Below are positions 36,634 to 45,454 of a DNA stretch of 64,000 nt, piece after piece; the first letter of the stretch is position 1, and each line of letters opens with the position of its first letter. The stretch is taken from the NCBI GenBank assembly GCA_015075555.1, contig JABTUD010000002.1, forward strand, positions 124,001-188,000, read 5' to 3'. Source of the stretch: Thermoflexaceae bacterium (GTDB lineage Bacteria; Chloroflexota; Dehalococcoidia; Tepidiformales; Tepidiformaceae). The notes below the pieces were generated by a model. The model was given only the letters and a program-made list of their open reading frames with translations. It had not been told where the DNA came from and ran no database searches. A program made the translations under genes and the position numbers.

Positions 36634-37437
36634 ATGATGCGAATACTTATCTGCGCGAAAGACGTCCTTGATCCAGATGCAGTCAATGCTTACACGGTTG
36701 CCGGGCGGTTGACACTCTCTGACGATGGCAGGGAGATCGCTGAAACAGCCATTCCTCGTCTCATGAACGCATACGATGAACAGGCGATCGAGGCTGCGCT
36801 CCGTCTGAGAGATGGCGGCCACACCGTAGCGATTACGGTTGTGACTGTCGAACCCAGGACTCGTGAGCACCTGAAGCGTGCGGTCGCGCTTGGCGCCGAC
36901 GAGACTGTGCTTGTCCGTGTCGACCGGCCGCTGGACACAGTTGGCGTTGGCAGGGTCCTGGCGGGCTATGCCGAAGCCTTCGGTCCCTTCGATCTGGTGC
37001 TCTGCGGGAGGCAGGCATCTGACGACGATCAGGGCGTTGTCCCGGCTGCATTGGCGGAATTCCTCCACCTGCCCATGGTTGAGATGGCCAGGGCAATCAC
37101 CATCGACGGGCAGGAACTCCGTGTCGTCTGCGCAAACGCCGAAGGCGACGAAGTTGTCGCGTGCGATCTCCCGGCAGTCGTAACAATCACAAGTGAACTG
37201 GGTGCGGCGAGATACCCCAATGCCGCTGGCGTGTTGAGGGCACGCCGGTCGGCTCCCTCCGAAGTCACGATGGAGCAGCTTGGGATTGACGAGAAGGAAC
37301 TCTCACCGCGAACCGAACTGCTCTCCCTGGCACTGCCGCAGTTCGATAGCCACTGTGAGTTTCTTTCTGCTGAAGATCCGGAGTCAGTGGCGCGCGAGCT
37401 CCTGGCCCGCCTGCGCTCAATTGGGATTCTCCCGTAA
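36634..37437 (+). CDS. electron transfer flavoprotein beta subunit
   Basis: 267 residues from ATG 36634 (a second ATG follows). It shows the EtfB layout: AYDEQAIEAALRLRDGG, RAVALGADETVLV, LVLCGRQASDDDQGVVPAALAEFL (the AMP-binding loop) and AVVTITSELG. It pairs with EtfA 27 bases downstream to carry electrons from acyl-CoA dehydrogenases to the quinone pool. Confidence 0.93.
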   Translation: MMRILICAKDVLDPDAVNAYTVAGRLTLSDDGREIAETAIPRLMNAYDEQAIEAALRLRDGGHTVAITVVTVEPRTREHLKRAVALGADETVLVRVDRPLDTVGVGRVLAGYAEAFGPFDLVLCGRQASDDDQGVVPAALAEFLHLPMVEMARAITIDGQELRVVCANAEGDEVVACDLPAVVTITSELGAARYPNAAGVLRARRSAPSEVTMEQLGIDEKELSPRTELLSLALPQFDSHCEFLSAEDPESVARELLARLRSIGILP

Positions 37438-37464
37438 GCGCCCAAGGACAATGAGTGATGCGAC

Positions 37465-38442
37465 ATGAATAAGCCCATCGTCGTCTGTACATCCGAAAGC
37501 GACCACACTTCCATGGATGCTACACATGCCGCACTGGCGCTTGGCCGGCAGCTCTCGCAAGAAAGCAACGCGAAGCTTGCCTGGCTAATCATGGGAGAGC
37601 TGCCCGCCGGGGCAAGTGCTGTCGGCTCAATCCATGGCGTCCACGAAATCGCCCATGCGGGCGCGGTGCCGCTGACAACATCAACGTCAGATGCGGTCAT
37701 ACCCATGCTTGCGGAGTATTGCAAGAGAACAGAGCCGCAGATCGTTATCGCTGCGCAGACCGCAAGGATGCGAACGGTTCTCCCTCGCCTTGCAGCTCGT
37801 CTCGGTAGCGGGATTGTCGCTAACTGTATGAAGGCCTCTGCCAACGGGGGCAATCTCGAAGTGGTTGCCGCTACTCACGGCGGCAACCTGCGCTCGACGC
37901 TCCGATTCACGGGACCCCCGCCTCACTTCATTCTGCTGATGCCTGGTGCGACGGAAACACCCACAGGTAATGACGCGACACCGATGCCGGAGTTGAGCAC
38001 GCTGGACCCCATTCCGTGGACAGAAGAGCGGGTGCGCGTGCTCGAAGCAGCCAGGCCCACCGGCCCCAGGCTTGAAGATGCACAGGTCGTGGTCTCAGGG
38101 GGGCGCGGACTGGGAGACAGGCGGAACTTCGACTACATCACCACACTCGCTCATGCCCTGGGTGGCATGGCAGCTGCGTCGCGGCCACTTGTGGATGCCG
38201 GTTGGGTAGACCCAACTCGCCAGGTCGGCCTTACGGGCCGGGTAACGAAGCCCCGGCTCTACATCGCAGTGGGAATCTCAGGCGCCAGTCAGCATATGGC
38301 AGGCTGTTCTGCCGCCAGGGTTATTGTTGCAATTAACCGCGACAGGCATGCGCCAATTTTTCGCCACTCGCAGTATGGCATCGTTGCAGATTGTGCCGAA
38401 ATCCTGCCGGCGCTAATCAAAGTAGCACAGGAACCAGTGTAA
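37465..38442 (+). CDS. electron transfer flavoprotein alpha subunit
   Basis: 325 residues; the C-terminal FAD domain is intact: VVSGGRGLGDRRNF, QVGLTGRVTKPRLYIAVGISGASQHMAG, AINRDRHAPIFRHSQYGIVAD. It binds FAD between the two ETF subunits. The conserved PxLYIAxGISGAxQHxxG segment is textbook EtfA. Confidence 0.95.
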   Translation: MNKPIVVCTSESDHTSMDATHAALALGRQLSQESNAKLAWLIMGELPAGASAVGSIHGVHEIAHAGAVPLTTSTSDAVIPMLAEYCKRTEPQIVIAAQTARMRTVLPRLAARLGSGIVANCMKASANGGNLEVVAATHGGNLRSTLRFTGPPPHFILLMPGATETPTGNDATPMPELSTLDPIPWTEERVRVLEAARPTGPRLEDAQVVVSGGRGLGDRRNFDYITTLAHALGGMAAASRPLVDAGWVDPTRQVGLTGRVTKPRLYIAVGISGASQHMAGCSAARVIVAINRDRHAPIFRHSQYGIVADCAEILPALIKVAQEPV

Positions 38443-38572
38443 TCCCCGGAACTTGGGAACTCGAGCCGTCATGGCAGTCCCGGCCTGCACGATGAGGACG
38501 AAAGCCCGGATCCGGCAGAGTCCGGGAGCACCCAACAACTGGCCGTCTCGCAAGAAGTCTTCCTGTAATCCC

Positions 38573-39010
38573 CTAAGCCCTGGCGGTCGGTGAGCTATCG
38601 CCGCTCTGTATCAGCATGAACTTTGGCAAACATAATCCGTCTACCACAACTTCGAAGTATAGTTGAACCGACATGCCGATGTGCAATGTATCTAAATCAC
38701 CCATTGCTATGGATGAGAAAAGCCTCGGTCCTTCGGACAACTGAATGCACGCGATTGCATATGGTCCATTATCGGCAAATTCGGGAAATCGCTGATGTAT
38801 GATAACGTAACTGAACAGCCATCCACTACCCGACGCCGGTACCCAACGCAGCTCTTCGGCCAGGCACTCTGTGCAAAACATTGCATCTGGCAGCAGGAAC
38901 GCGTCACATGAATCGCAGTGTTTTAGCAACAACGTACCCTGTTGTGCTAACTGGTGGAAAGTCGCCTCTTCGTCGCCTGTATCAAGCATAGCTTTGTCCA
39001 CGGATCGCAA
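38573..39010 (-). CDS. DUF35 zinc-ribbon/OB-fold protein
   Basis: 145 residues: zinc ribbon HCDSCDAFLLPDAMFCTEC (two CxxC knuckles) followed by an OB-fold (GSGWLFSYVIIHQRFPEFAD). DUF35 proteins bind acyl-CoA and often complex with thiolase-like partners; here one is encoded directly upstream (18-base gap). GC is distinctly low for the window. A start at 38989 is also possible. Confidence 0.88.
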   Translation of the reverse strand: MRSVDKAMLDTGDEEATFHQLAQQGTLLLKHCDSCDAFLLPDAMFCTECLAEELRWVPASGSGWLFSYVIIHQRFPEFADNGPYAIACIQLSEGPRLFSSIAMGDLDTLHIGMSVQLYFEVVVDGLCLPKFMLIQSGDSSPTARA

Positions 39011-39028
39011 ATCGATGGCATCTTGCCC

Positions 39029-40204
39029 TCATCTGAGGGCGCGATGCGGACTCAGAATCAGGGTGGCGTGGTAGTCGAGAATCCCACCCTGGCAACTCAC
39101 AAGGACTACATCGTGCTTATCAACCTGGCGCTCACCGCCTTCACCTCGTGCCTGGATTATGCCCTCGGAGAGAGGCGTCATCCCCCACATGTAGTAGCTG
39201 GAGAGCTGACCGCCGCCGGTGTTGGTTGGAAGGGTTCCGCCGGGCCCGAGCTTCCCGTCTTCAACAAACGGTCCGCCCTCGCCCTTCTTGCAGAAGCCGT
39301 AGTCCTCAAGCGTGACCAGGGTCGTGTAGGTGTAGCAGTCGTAGAGCTCACAGATGTCAACGTCCTTGACTGTAATCCCGGCCATGCGGAACGCCGTGGT
39401 CCCGGCCATCCGGGCCCCCGTCATCACCTCGTTTTCGCTGCTGTCACGCCGTGGGTTGCCGGGATGCCCCTGTCCCATTCCAAGGACATAGACCGGCGCA
39501 GGTGTGATGTCGGGCGCACGCGCGGCGGACGTCAGGATCACCGCGATAGCGCCATTATTGACAAGTGAGCAATCGAACAGGTGAAAGGGCTCACAGACCC
39601 ATCGCGAGTTATGGTAATCCTCTAGCGTGATCGTTTGGCGCATGATTGCGCGGGGATTGAGTGAAGCCCACCTGCGCGTGGAGACGGCTATGGCCCCGAA
39701 TTGGTCATTGGTCGTGCCGTAAAGCGCCATGTGGCGGCGTGCAGCCAGGGCATACTGGGCTGTTGCACCCAGCAGTCCATATGCTGCTCCGGACGTGATC
39801 CGGTTGAGCCCCGACATCTGCCGCCAGCCGCTGTATGCTCCACCAGCAGACTGCCCTGCCTGGAGCGGCGTATCGACGAACACGCAGGCCACGGTTGTCG
39901 CCAACCCCGCATCTATCGCCAGGGCCGCGAACTGAACCATCTGTGCGGCAGTCGACCCCTCGGCATTCATGTGATTGACGAGTTTCAGATTGCGCAAACC
40001 CATGGCCACCTGGAGTCCCAGCGGATACCAGGTGTTACCGGTGGCGCCGGTGTTGATAAGCAGGCCATCCAGGTCGTCCTTCGACAGTCCTCCGTCGGCA
40101 AGGGCAAGACGAATGGCCCTGGCCGCCAGGGTCTGGTTGTCCCCAATAGGGGAGCGCGACATTTCTGTCATTCCCAGGCCCACGATTGCCGCACGGGCAC
40201 TCAT
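39029..40204 (-). CDS. thiolase-superfamily protein lacking the catalytic Cys (aldolase-like)
   Basis: 391 residues from the ATG at 40204 (MSARAAIVGLGMTE, the usual start). The SCP2/thiolase fold is clear: ADGGLSKDDLDGLLIN, ELYDCYTYTTLVTLEDYGF, TNTGGGQLSSYYMWG. Where thiolases have the nucleophilic Cys there is AEGSTAAQMVQFA, without Cys. With its DUF35 partner this matches the Ltp2-type retro-aldolases that cleave side-chain hydroxyacyl-CoAs of sterols, rather than a thiolase. Substrate unknown. Confidence 0.82.
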   Translation of the reverse strand: MSARAAIVGLGMTEMSRSPIGDNQTLAARAIRLALADGGLSKDDLDGLLINTGATGNTWYPLGLQVAMGLRNLKLVNHMNAEGSTAAQMVQFAALAIDAGLATTVACVFVDTPLQAGQSAGGAYSGWRQMSGLNRITSGAAYGLLGATAQYALAARRHMALYGTTNDQFGAIAVSTRRWASLNPRAIMRQTITLEDYHNSRWVCEPFHLFDCSLVNNGAIAVILTSAARAPDITPAPVYVLGMGQGHPGNPRRDSSENEVMTGARMAGTTAFRMAGITVKDVDICELYDCYTYTTLVTLEDYGFCKKGEGGPFVEDGKLGPGGTLPTNTGGGQLSSYYMWGMTPLSEGIIQARGEGGERQVDKHDVVLVSCQGGILDYHATLILSPHRALR

Positions 40205-40298
40205 GGCATACCTCCGGGGTGCAGCGACACCGTGCCTCCCATCAGTCTGCCACGGGACCAGCAAACATCAGCCATTGAGCCTGTCAGCACGGGCGCCT

Positions 40299-41414
40299 TC
40301 AGTCTCCAGGAGACAGGTTCGCGCCGATCCTCTCAAAGCTCTCGATGGCCTCTTCGACCAGCTGGTAAACCACCTCGCTCGTCGGGCGAATGGAGTGAAT
40401 ACCAACGACACTCTGCCCGGCTGGCGTGGTCATCCAGTCCTCCATGCGGGACTCTGCAATACCCTCCATCATGTCGCGAACGAGCACGGATTGAAGCGGC
40501 ATCCCCAGCGGTTCAGGTGCACCGGCTGTCTTCCAGGCATCTCCGAACTTCGAAGGAAGCTGCCGGATCGGTTTTCCGGTCATCGCGCTTGACTGGTACA
40601 CGTCCTCGGCTCGTGCCTCCACCAGTCGCTGCTTGAGGAAGGTCTCGGTCTCGGATTCGTGCGTAGCCAGCCAGATCGTGCCGGTCCAAACACCATCTGC
40701 GCCCATGGCGATCGCGGCCGCGACCTGACGGCCATTGTTCACGCCGCCCGCAGCGAGCACCAGCGACTCTGTGCCCTCCGCAAGGCGCACGACCTCGGGC
40801 ACCAGCGTGAAGGTCCCTATGGTTCCGCTGTGGCCGCCCGAGTCGTATCCCTGTGCAACTATCAGGTCGACGCCCGCCTCCAATTGCCGCGCAGCCTGCC
40901 GCGGGAGGCCTACCATTCCCCACACCCTGACCCCCCGGCTGTGTGCCTCTTCCAGAATGAATGCGGGACTGCCAAGCCCTGACACGAAGATCGGGACACG
41001 TTCTTCCAGGATGACATCGAGCAAGTCCCTGGCGTTGCCGAGAGCGCGCTCCAGTTCGATGCCGGTCGAGAGCGGGTGAGTACCCGTCGGGTGAGGGATG
41101 CCGTTGTCGCGCATCAGCTGAGCCACGAACTCGCGGTGCCCGTCCGGGATCTGCGCGTCAAGGTCCTCGTAGTTGCCCGGAACGAAGGATGCCGGGAGGA
41201 GCAGGTCAACTCCCCAGGGCCTATCGCCAACCCGCTCACGTATCCAGCTGATATTGAAGCGAAGCTCCTCGGCGGTGAGTGGCGATGCTCCGAATACGCC
41301 AATGCCCCCCGCGTTGGTGACAGCCGCAACGACGTCGCGAGTATGGGCAAAGGCAACGATGGGCACATCGCAGCCGTATTGGGTGCAAAGCCTGGTACGA
41401 AGCGGGTCCGGCAT
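40299..41414 (-). CDS. nitronate monooxygenase family flavoprotein
   Basis: 371 residues from the ATG at 41414 (GGGGGAAAG before it). NMO/2-nitropropane-dioxygenase TIM barrel motifs are visible: NAGGIGVFGAS near the start, VAQGYDSGGHSGTIGTF with the conserved GxEaGGH-type loop, AAGGVNNGRQVAAAIAMGADGVWTGT for FMN phosphate. Family members oxidise nitronates, but others are enoyl reductases. The gene starts the unit ending in the DUF35 gene. Confidence 0.85.
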   Translation of the reverse strand: MPDPLRTRLCTQYGCDVPIVAFAHTRDVVAAVTNAGGIGVFGASPLTAEELRFNISWIRERVGDRPWGVDLLLPASFVPGNYEDLDAQIPDGHREFVAQLMRDNGIPHPTGTHPLSTGIELERALGNARDLLDVILEERVPIFVSGLGSPAFILEEAHSRGVRVWGMVGLPRQAARQLEAGVDLIVAQGYDSGGHSGTIGTFTLVPEVVRLAEGTESLVLAAGGVNNGRQVAAAIAMGADGVWTGTIWLATHESETETFLKQRLVEARAEDVYQSSAMTGKPIRQLPSKFGDAWKTAGAPEPLGMPLQSVLVRDMMEGIAESRMEDWMTTPAGQSVVGIHSIRPTSEVVYQLVEEAIESFERIGANLSPGD

Positions 41415-42450
41415 CGTTCTTTCCCCCGGCGCCTGCGGTCCCTGACGCAGAATTCTCAAGACGCGCACTCTGACACCGGAGTGCCTGCGACGGCACGTTA
41501 TCGGCGCCACCGGGCGATGGGCCCGCAGTGCTGCGCGCTGGATCATCCGCCATTCACCGGCACGCGGCGAGATCCACAAGGCTCAACCGCGACGAGCCCA
41601 TGGTCTCATGATCCAGGAAGGTGTCGCGGTTCAAGACGTCCGTGGCTGCTCCTCCGTGCGGAAGTGGGGACATGAACCGGGCTGGGGGAACCAGGCCGGT
41701 GGCCTGGCGAGGGCGGCCCTGATTGCAGGTGTGTTCGCAGCTGCCAGCGGAGCGAGGAGGGCGGAGACGGTGAAGTCTTCGAGGGTGAGGCCGGTGCGCT
41801 CTTCGCGGGCAGTGCCAACGAGGTCAGACACCAAGCCGTCGCCACGACCGGGGCGGATCTTACGTCGACCTTGTTGTCGTACCATTCGGGCACCAGGACC
41901 CTCCACAAGCACTGCGCGACCAGGGCCGTCTCACCATTGGTGAGCACCATGAGCGGCCGGCGGTAGGTGGTTTCCCGGAGAGTTATGTCGACTTACTCCC
42001 GCTGTTGAGCGATTCCTTGAGGGCGAGCCAGGACGCGTCGGCCCTGGCCTTCGCCGCGTTGACGATGGTGGCGGGTTCGCCGCGGGCCTGGGCCTCGGCG
42101 GCGATGTCTCGCCACATCACGAACATGCCATAACGCCTGCTCACTGCCAGCGCCTCGATGTCGTCGCGGCGCGTGGGCGCGAGCTCACGTGGCCGCAGAC
42201 GATGGACGTCCCTTCGAACTGCTCGATAGCCACGTCGGCCGCGGTCCGGCCGCCGTGGGGCAGGCCGTCGGCGTCCGGGTCGCTGCCGTCGCCCAGGCAG
42301 CCGGCGAGCCAGCCGTGCCAGGGGGCTCTTCCGGGCCGGTAACACAGCGCTAACGGTGAACCGCGACAATAGGTGTCGAGTTCGTGCCCTCCTACTGCTG
42401 GAGCGCAGCGTTGCATACAGAATCCCAGCCATGCAGTGAAAGGGTGGACC
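41415..42450. other. degenerate phage-like region without intact gene
   Basis: No complete gene is seen. On the minus strand, open pieces in different frames give phage-like text, e.g. REERTGLTLEDFTVSALLAP (about 41720-41820) and SRRYGMFVMWRDIAAEAQAR with the end at 41983. The second seems to continue upstream in another frame. This looks like frameshifted remains next to the prohead protease fragment. Confidence 0.45.
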
Positions 42451-42639
42451 ATGGGCGAACTTGAAGATGCTCTCGCCAGGACGGAAAGGGACGCGGAATT
42501 GGCGGCAGGCACGGCTGCAAGGCTCCTGCGGCTGTTGAAGCGTGCCCAAAGCGCGGCCTCTTCTGGCGACCTGGGCACAATGGAAAGGGCCTTCAGCGAT
42601 GCGGACCAGGCGCTGGCGGAGGCCCGGGAGAGACTGCGT

Positions 42640-42813
42640 GAAGGCGCCGGGCTCGATAACGTCCGAGTCGCCGAAGAAGTCCGGGCGGTCGGGCGTGCTG
42701 AAGACGGCGACGTACGCCTCGAACGTCCCGGTGGGCTCGCCTTCACCCAGGACCTTGAAGTCAGCCGGGCAGCGCGCAACGCCCAGGCGTTCGGACTTCC
42801 ACTCGATCCGCAC
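42640..42813 (-). pseudogene. N-terminal fragment of an HK97-type prohead protease
   Basis: From a GTG at 42813 the protein reads as a prohead protease start: FEAYVAVFSTPDRPDFFGD then VIEPGAFTQSL (compare GYAAVFNN..D..GDVI.PGAF). After about 58 residues it stops resembling the family, at the junction with the coiled-coil fragment on the other strand. Confidence 0.65.
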
Positions 42814-42841
42814 CGGTTGCCCCTTCCCCGGCCAAACAAAT

Positions 42842-42867
42842 CGGGCCGGAACTTTCGCTCCGGCCCG
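42842..42867. terminator. GC-rich hairpin
   Basis: CGGGCCGGA / TCCGGCCCG, 9 perfect pairs with an 8-base loop, just above the prohead-protease fragment. Possibly a terminator left from the phage or its host junction. Confidence 0.5.
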
Positions 42868-42885
42868 CGAGGGGCTCCGGCGTAG

Positions 42886-43031
42886 GCGCGCGGGGCGCTC
42901 TTCCTTTATACCTACTGCCTACGGTTTCGCCTGTCCAGCACCCAGCGTTCCGGGCCTCGCGGTACGCTCAGCCCCTCGCTGACCCCGAAACACCGCCAAC
43001 CGTCGCGGCTTGTGGGGGCCTAATCCCCGTC
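42886..43031. other. short gap, nothing recognised
   Basis: 146 bases between the phage fragment and the glycosidase stop. No gene or clear signal. Confidence 0.4.
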
Positions 43032-44165
43032 CTATCGGTCGCTCGCAAGCAGAGGTAAGCGCGATCGGTATCTGAACCGCGCGTCGACCGCCTTCTGTAA
43101 CACGGAAGCCATCGCGTAGTAAGCCGGCTTGGGCTGCAAATCGTCATCAAATGGAGTTGGATCGTTATCCGGGAAGACGCTCGGGAGGCTACCGACCGCC
43201 GTCTCCCACATCGATAGATTATCACCAATAGTTTCCAGTAAGAAATCTCGGCAGACGCCCGAATCCAACGCTGCTTGCAGAACCGTTGCGTAGATGTCTG
43301 CCTGCTTGCTATATCTGCTCTCCTGCGTTCCTGATAGTGAATGGATCGGCACTGCGAACTCGGTGATAACGATAGGAACACCGTACGACTGAAATCCCGA
43401 AACCAACGCTCCGTACTCAATCGGGTTAGCCGCCCAGTACGCAGGATTCTCGATGCCGACAAGATCGACGAGATGATCGGAGCGCAGCTCGTCTATGACT
43501 CGCTTCGTGAGGCGATACCTTGGATTGTAGATGTCGTCAGAAGCATTTTGATAGTCGGTGTAGCAGAGCAAAATGGAAGGGTCAGCCTTGCGTGCAGCCG
43601 CGAAAATGATCTCTATGTATTCGGGGCCAATCAGAGACTGAAATATGTCACCTTGCGGCGGCTGCGATTCACACAGAACGTTCCAGGCGTAGACTCGCCC
43701 CTTCGCGTACTTCAACGTGTCAGTTACTAGGCTCGTAAGGCTGGTAATTAGGTCCGCTCGCGAAGTGACATCCTGGACCCACGCTGGCAACCCGCCGCCT
43801 AACGAAGGGTTTATCAAGTTGTAGCCAAAGGTGCTGAGTCCCTTCACCTTGGCCTCCGCCAGCTGATAATCCAACCACCGGAAGTCCCTCATGCCACGGC
43901 TAGGCTCTATGAAGTTCCAGGACGTCCACTCCGAGCCGACGTTGAACTCTCGCTTCTGAATAGCGCGCAACCGCTCGCGATACCGCTCGTAGTCCGCCCC
44001 GCCTGGGTTCGTGATGCAGCCGATTCGGAATCCCAGGCGGTCCGCCAGCACCCGAAGCGGCGGCGTTTCCCCGAGAGCCCCGGGTGCCGGAGACAGAAAG
44101 TTCGCCGCGACGCCTGCAGACGCGACCAGGGCTCCCTTGAGAAGCGTTCTTCTGCTTAGGCTCAC
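43032..44165 (-). CDS. GH10-family glycoside hydrolase (xylanase-like), Tat-exported
   Basis: 377 residues. The N-terminal SRRTLLKGALVASAG is a Tat signal. The TIM barrel follows the GH10 order: EFNVGSEWTSWNFIEPSRG, then AWNVLCES with the putative acid/base Glu at 166, IVITEF with the nucleophile Glu at 269. The Asn usually before the acid/base (VNE) is Cys here, and the loop after GYNL lacks the His of canonical xylanases. It may have another beta-glycan substrate. GC is low for the window. It lies between IS481 and phage remains, so it was probably acquired. Confidence 0.8.
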   Translation of the reverse strand: MSLSRRTLLKGALVASAGVAANFLSPAPGALGETPPLRVLADRLGFRIGCITNPGGADYERYRERLRAIQKREFNVGSEWTSWNFIEPSRGMRDFRWLDYQLAEAKVKGLSTFGYNLINPSLGGGLPAWVQDVTSRADLITSLTSLVTDTLKYAKGRVYAWNVLCESQPPQGDIFQSLIGPEYIEIIFAAARKADPSILLCYTDYQNASDDIYNPRYRLTKRVIDELRSDHLVDLVGIENPAYWAANPIEYGALVSGFQSYGVPIVITEFAVPIHSLSGTQESRYSKQADIYATVLQAALDSGVCRDFLLETIGDNLSMWETAVGSLPSVFPDNDPTPFDDDLQPKPAYYAMASVLQKAVDARFRYRSRLPLLASDR

Positions 44166-44203
44166 GGTGCGAGTCCTCCGCTAGTTGTACTTCCCACTGA
44201 CGT

Positions 44204-45250
44204 TGTTCACAGGCGGGAGGCCGGTGGGCGGTTGCCGATGGCAGTGTGTGGTCTGGCGAAATTATAGTCACGGAGGAAGGGCTGGAGTGCGGCGAGCCGT
44301 TCCTGGTTGCTGCCATAGGGGCAGCGGTAGGCCCACTCGCGCTGGAGGGTTTTGTTGAAGGCCTCGGCCTTGCCGTTGGTCTGGGGACGGTAGGGGCGGG
44401 TATAGCGGCGGCCGATGCCTAACTCGCTGGCGGCTGCCTGGAAGGCGAAGGAACGGTAGTTCCCGCCGTTGTCCGTGAGGACACGCTGGATGGTGATGCC
44501 GACGCTTGCAAAGGCGAGGACGGCACGGGCCAGGAAGCCAGCGGTGGTGTCGCCCTTCTCGTCCGGGAGGGCTTCGGCGTAGGCGTAGCGGCTGTGGTCG
44601 TCGACGGCCACGTGGACGAAGTCGTGTCCGCGCTTGCGGCCAGGACGCTTCCGGCCAGCCCCGTTTTCGGCGAAGCCCTCGTCGAAGCGCTTCCCACCGC
44701 CCTCGGGGATGCGCCCGAACTTCTTCACGTCCAGGTGCACCAGCTCGCCCGGGTGCGCCCGCTCGTAGCGGATGACGCTGCGGGTGGTGCGGTCGAGCTG
44801 GCGAAGGACGGAGACCCCATGGCGCCTGAGGACGCCGTAGACCGTGGAGGCGGCAAGGCCGAGCTCGTGGGCGATGCGGTGTGGGCCCGCCCCAAGCCGG
44901 CGGCGGAGGCTGAGAATCGCCTCCACCACCTCGGCACCGAGGGCCGCTGGAGACCGTCTCGGGGCGCTGCTCGCCTCCTGGAGCCCCTCCAGCCCCTGCT
45001 CCCGGTAGCGGTGCATCCACTTCGCGACTGTGGAGCGGGACACCCCCTGGGCCTCGGCGACCTGGGCCTGGGTCCAGCCCTGCTCGAGGCGCTGGACGAT
45101 GAGGAGGCGACCTGCGGGGGTGAGCTTCGCGTTACGATGAGGCATAGAGGGTCTCCTGTCGGCTGGTGTTTTTGGATAACCCAACCCAACAGGCAGACCC
45201 TCTTCTTCGTCAAGCTAACTGCTTAAGCTGATGACTACTTCCTGTGCACA
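44204..45250 (-). mobile_element. IS481-family insertion sequence
   Basis: 1047 bases with imperfect terminal inverted repeats TGTTCACAGG / TGTGCACAGG (about 14 of 18 identical) enclosing one transposase whose stop lies inside the left repeat. No target-site duplication is evident. It interrupts the phage Com-like gene at its right end. Confidence 0.8.
44207..45145 (-). CDS. IS481-family transposase
   Basis: 312 residues from the ATG at 45145 (AGGAGA before it). An N-terminal HTH (GWTQAQVAEAQGVSRSTVAKW) and a second helix region are followed by the integrase core with the DDE triad: HLDVKKF, VLTDNGG and GKAEAFN. C-terminal RPHTAIGNRPP is typical of IS481/IS3-like enzymes. It looks intact and could be active. 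Confidence 0.95.
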   Translation of the reverse strand: MPHRNAKLTPAGRLLIVQRLEQGWTQAQVAEAQGVSRSTVAKWMHRYREQGLEGLQEASSAPRRSPAALGAEVVEAILSLRRRLGAGPHRIAHELGLAASTVYGVLRRHGVSVLRQLDRTTRSVIRYERAHPGELVHLDVKKFGRIPEGGGKRFDEGFAENGAGRKRPGRKRGHDFVHVAVDDHSRYAYAEALPDEKGDTTAGFLARAVLAFASVGITIQRVLTDNGGNYRSFAFQAAASELGIGRRYTRPYRPQTNGKAEAFNKTLQREWAYRCPYGSNQERLAALQPFLRDYNFARPHTAIGNRPPASRL

Positions 45251-45454
45251 ACCTGCGTGCGAACTACACCTAGTCCGAATCCGCGGGCCATGGGGAACGG
45301 TCGGCCGCGGTATGGTAGCGTGTTGAGCCACCTGGCCGACACTCTGACTCAGCCGCTTGCACCGAGGGCATCGGAACACCACGGTGCCGTCGGCCTCGCA
45401 GATGAGTTTGCCGCACGACTGGCAGCGGATAGGTCGCAGCCCCTCCGTCGTCAT
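45215..45454 (-). CDS. Com-like phage zinc-finger protein, 3' end replaced by IS
   Basis: 79 codons from the ATG at 45454. The N-terminal part IRCQSCGKLICEADGTVVFRCPRCKRLSQ closely follows the Mu Com pattern (CxxC...CPRCKR). The last dozen codons come from the IS481 right end, so the native C-terminus is lost. Com of Mu activates mom translation; similar small proteins are common in Mu-like and HK97-like prophages. It overlaps the portal end by 4 bases. Confidence 0.75.
   Translation of the reverse strand: MTTEGLRPIRCQSCGKLICEADGTVVFRCPRCKRLSQSVGQVAQHATIPRPTVPHGPRIRTRCSSHAGCAQEVVISLSS

Larger units (their letters stand above)
42451..42885 (+). pseudogene. chimeric ORF: truncated coiled-coil protein
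   Basis: An ORF beginning MGELEDALARTERDAEL encodes about 65 residues of a convincing helical domain (ARLLRLLKRAQSAAS, ADQALAEARERLREG). From about position 42650 on it becomes the antisense of the prohead-protease fragment and loses sense. The host gene appears truncated where phage DNA begins. Confidence 0.5.

Noticed and set aside
42971-43025. Short open stretches upstream of the phage fragment as a capsid remnant
   Set aside because: Too short and no recognisable capsid sequence in any frame.
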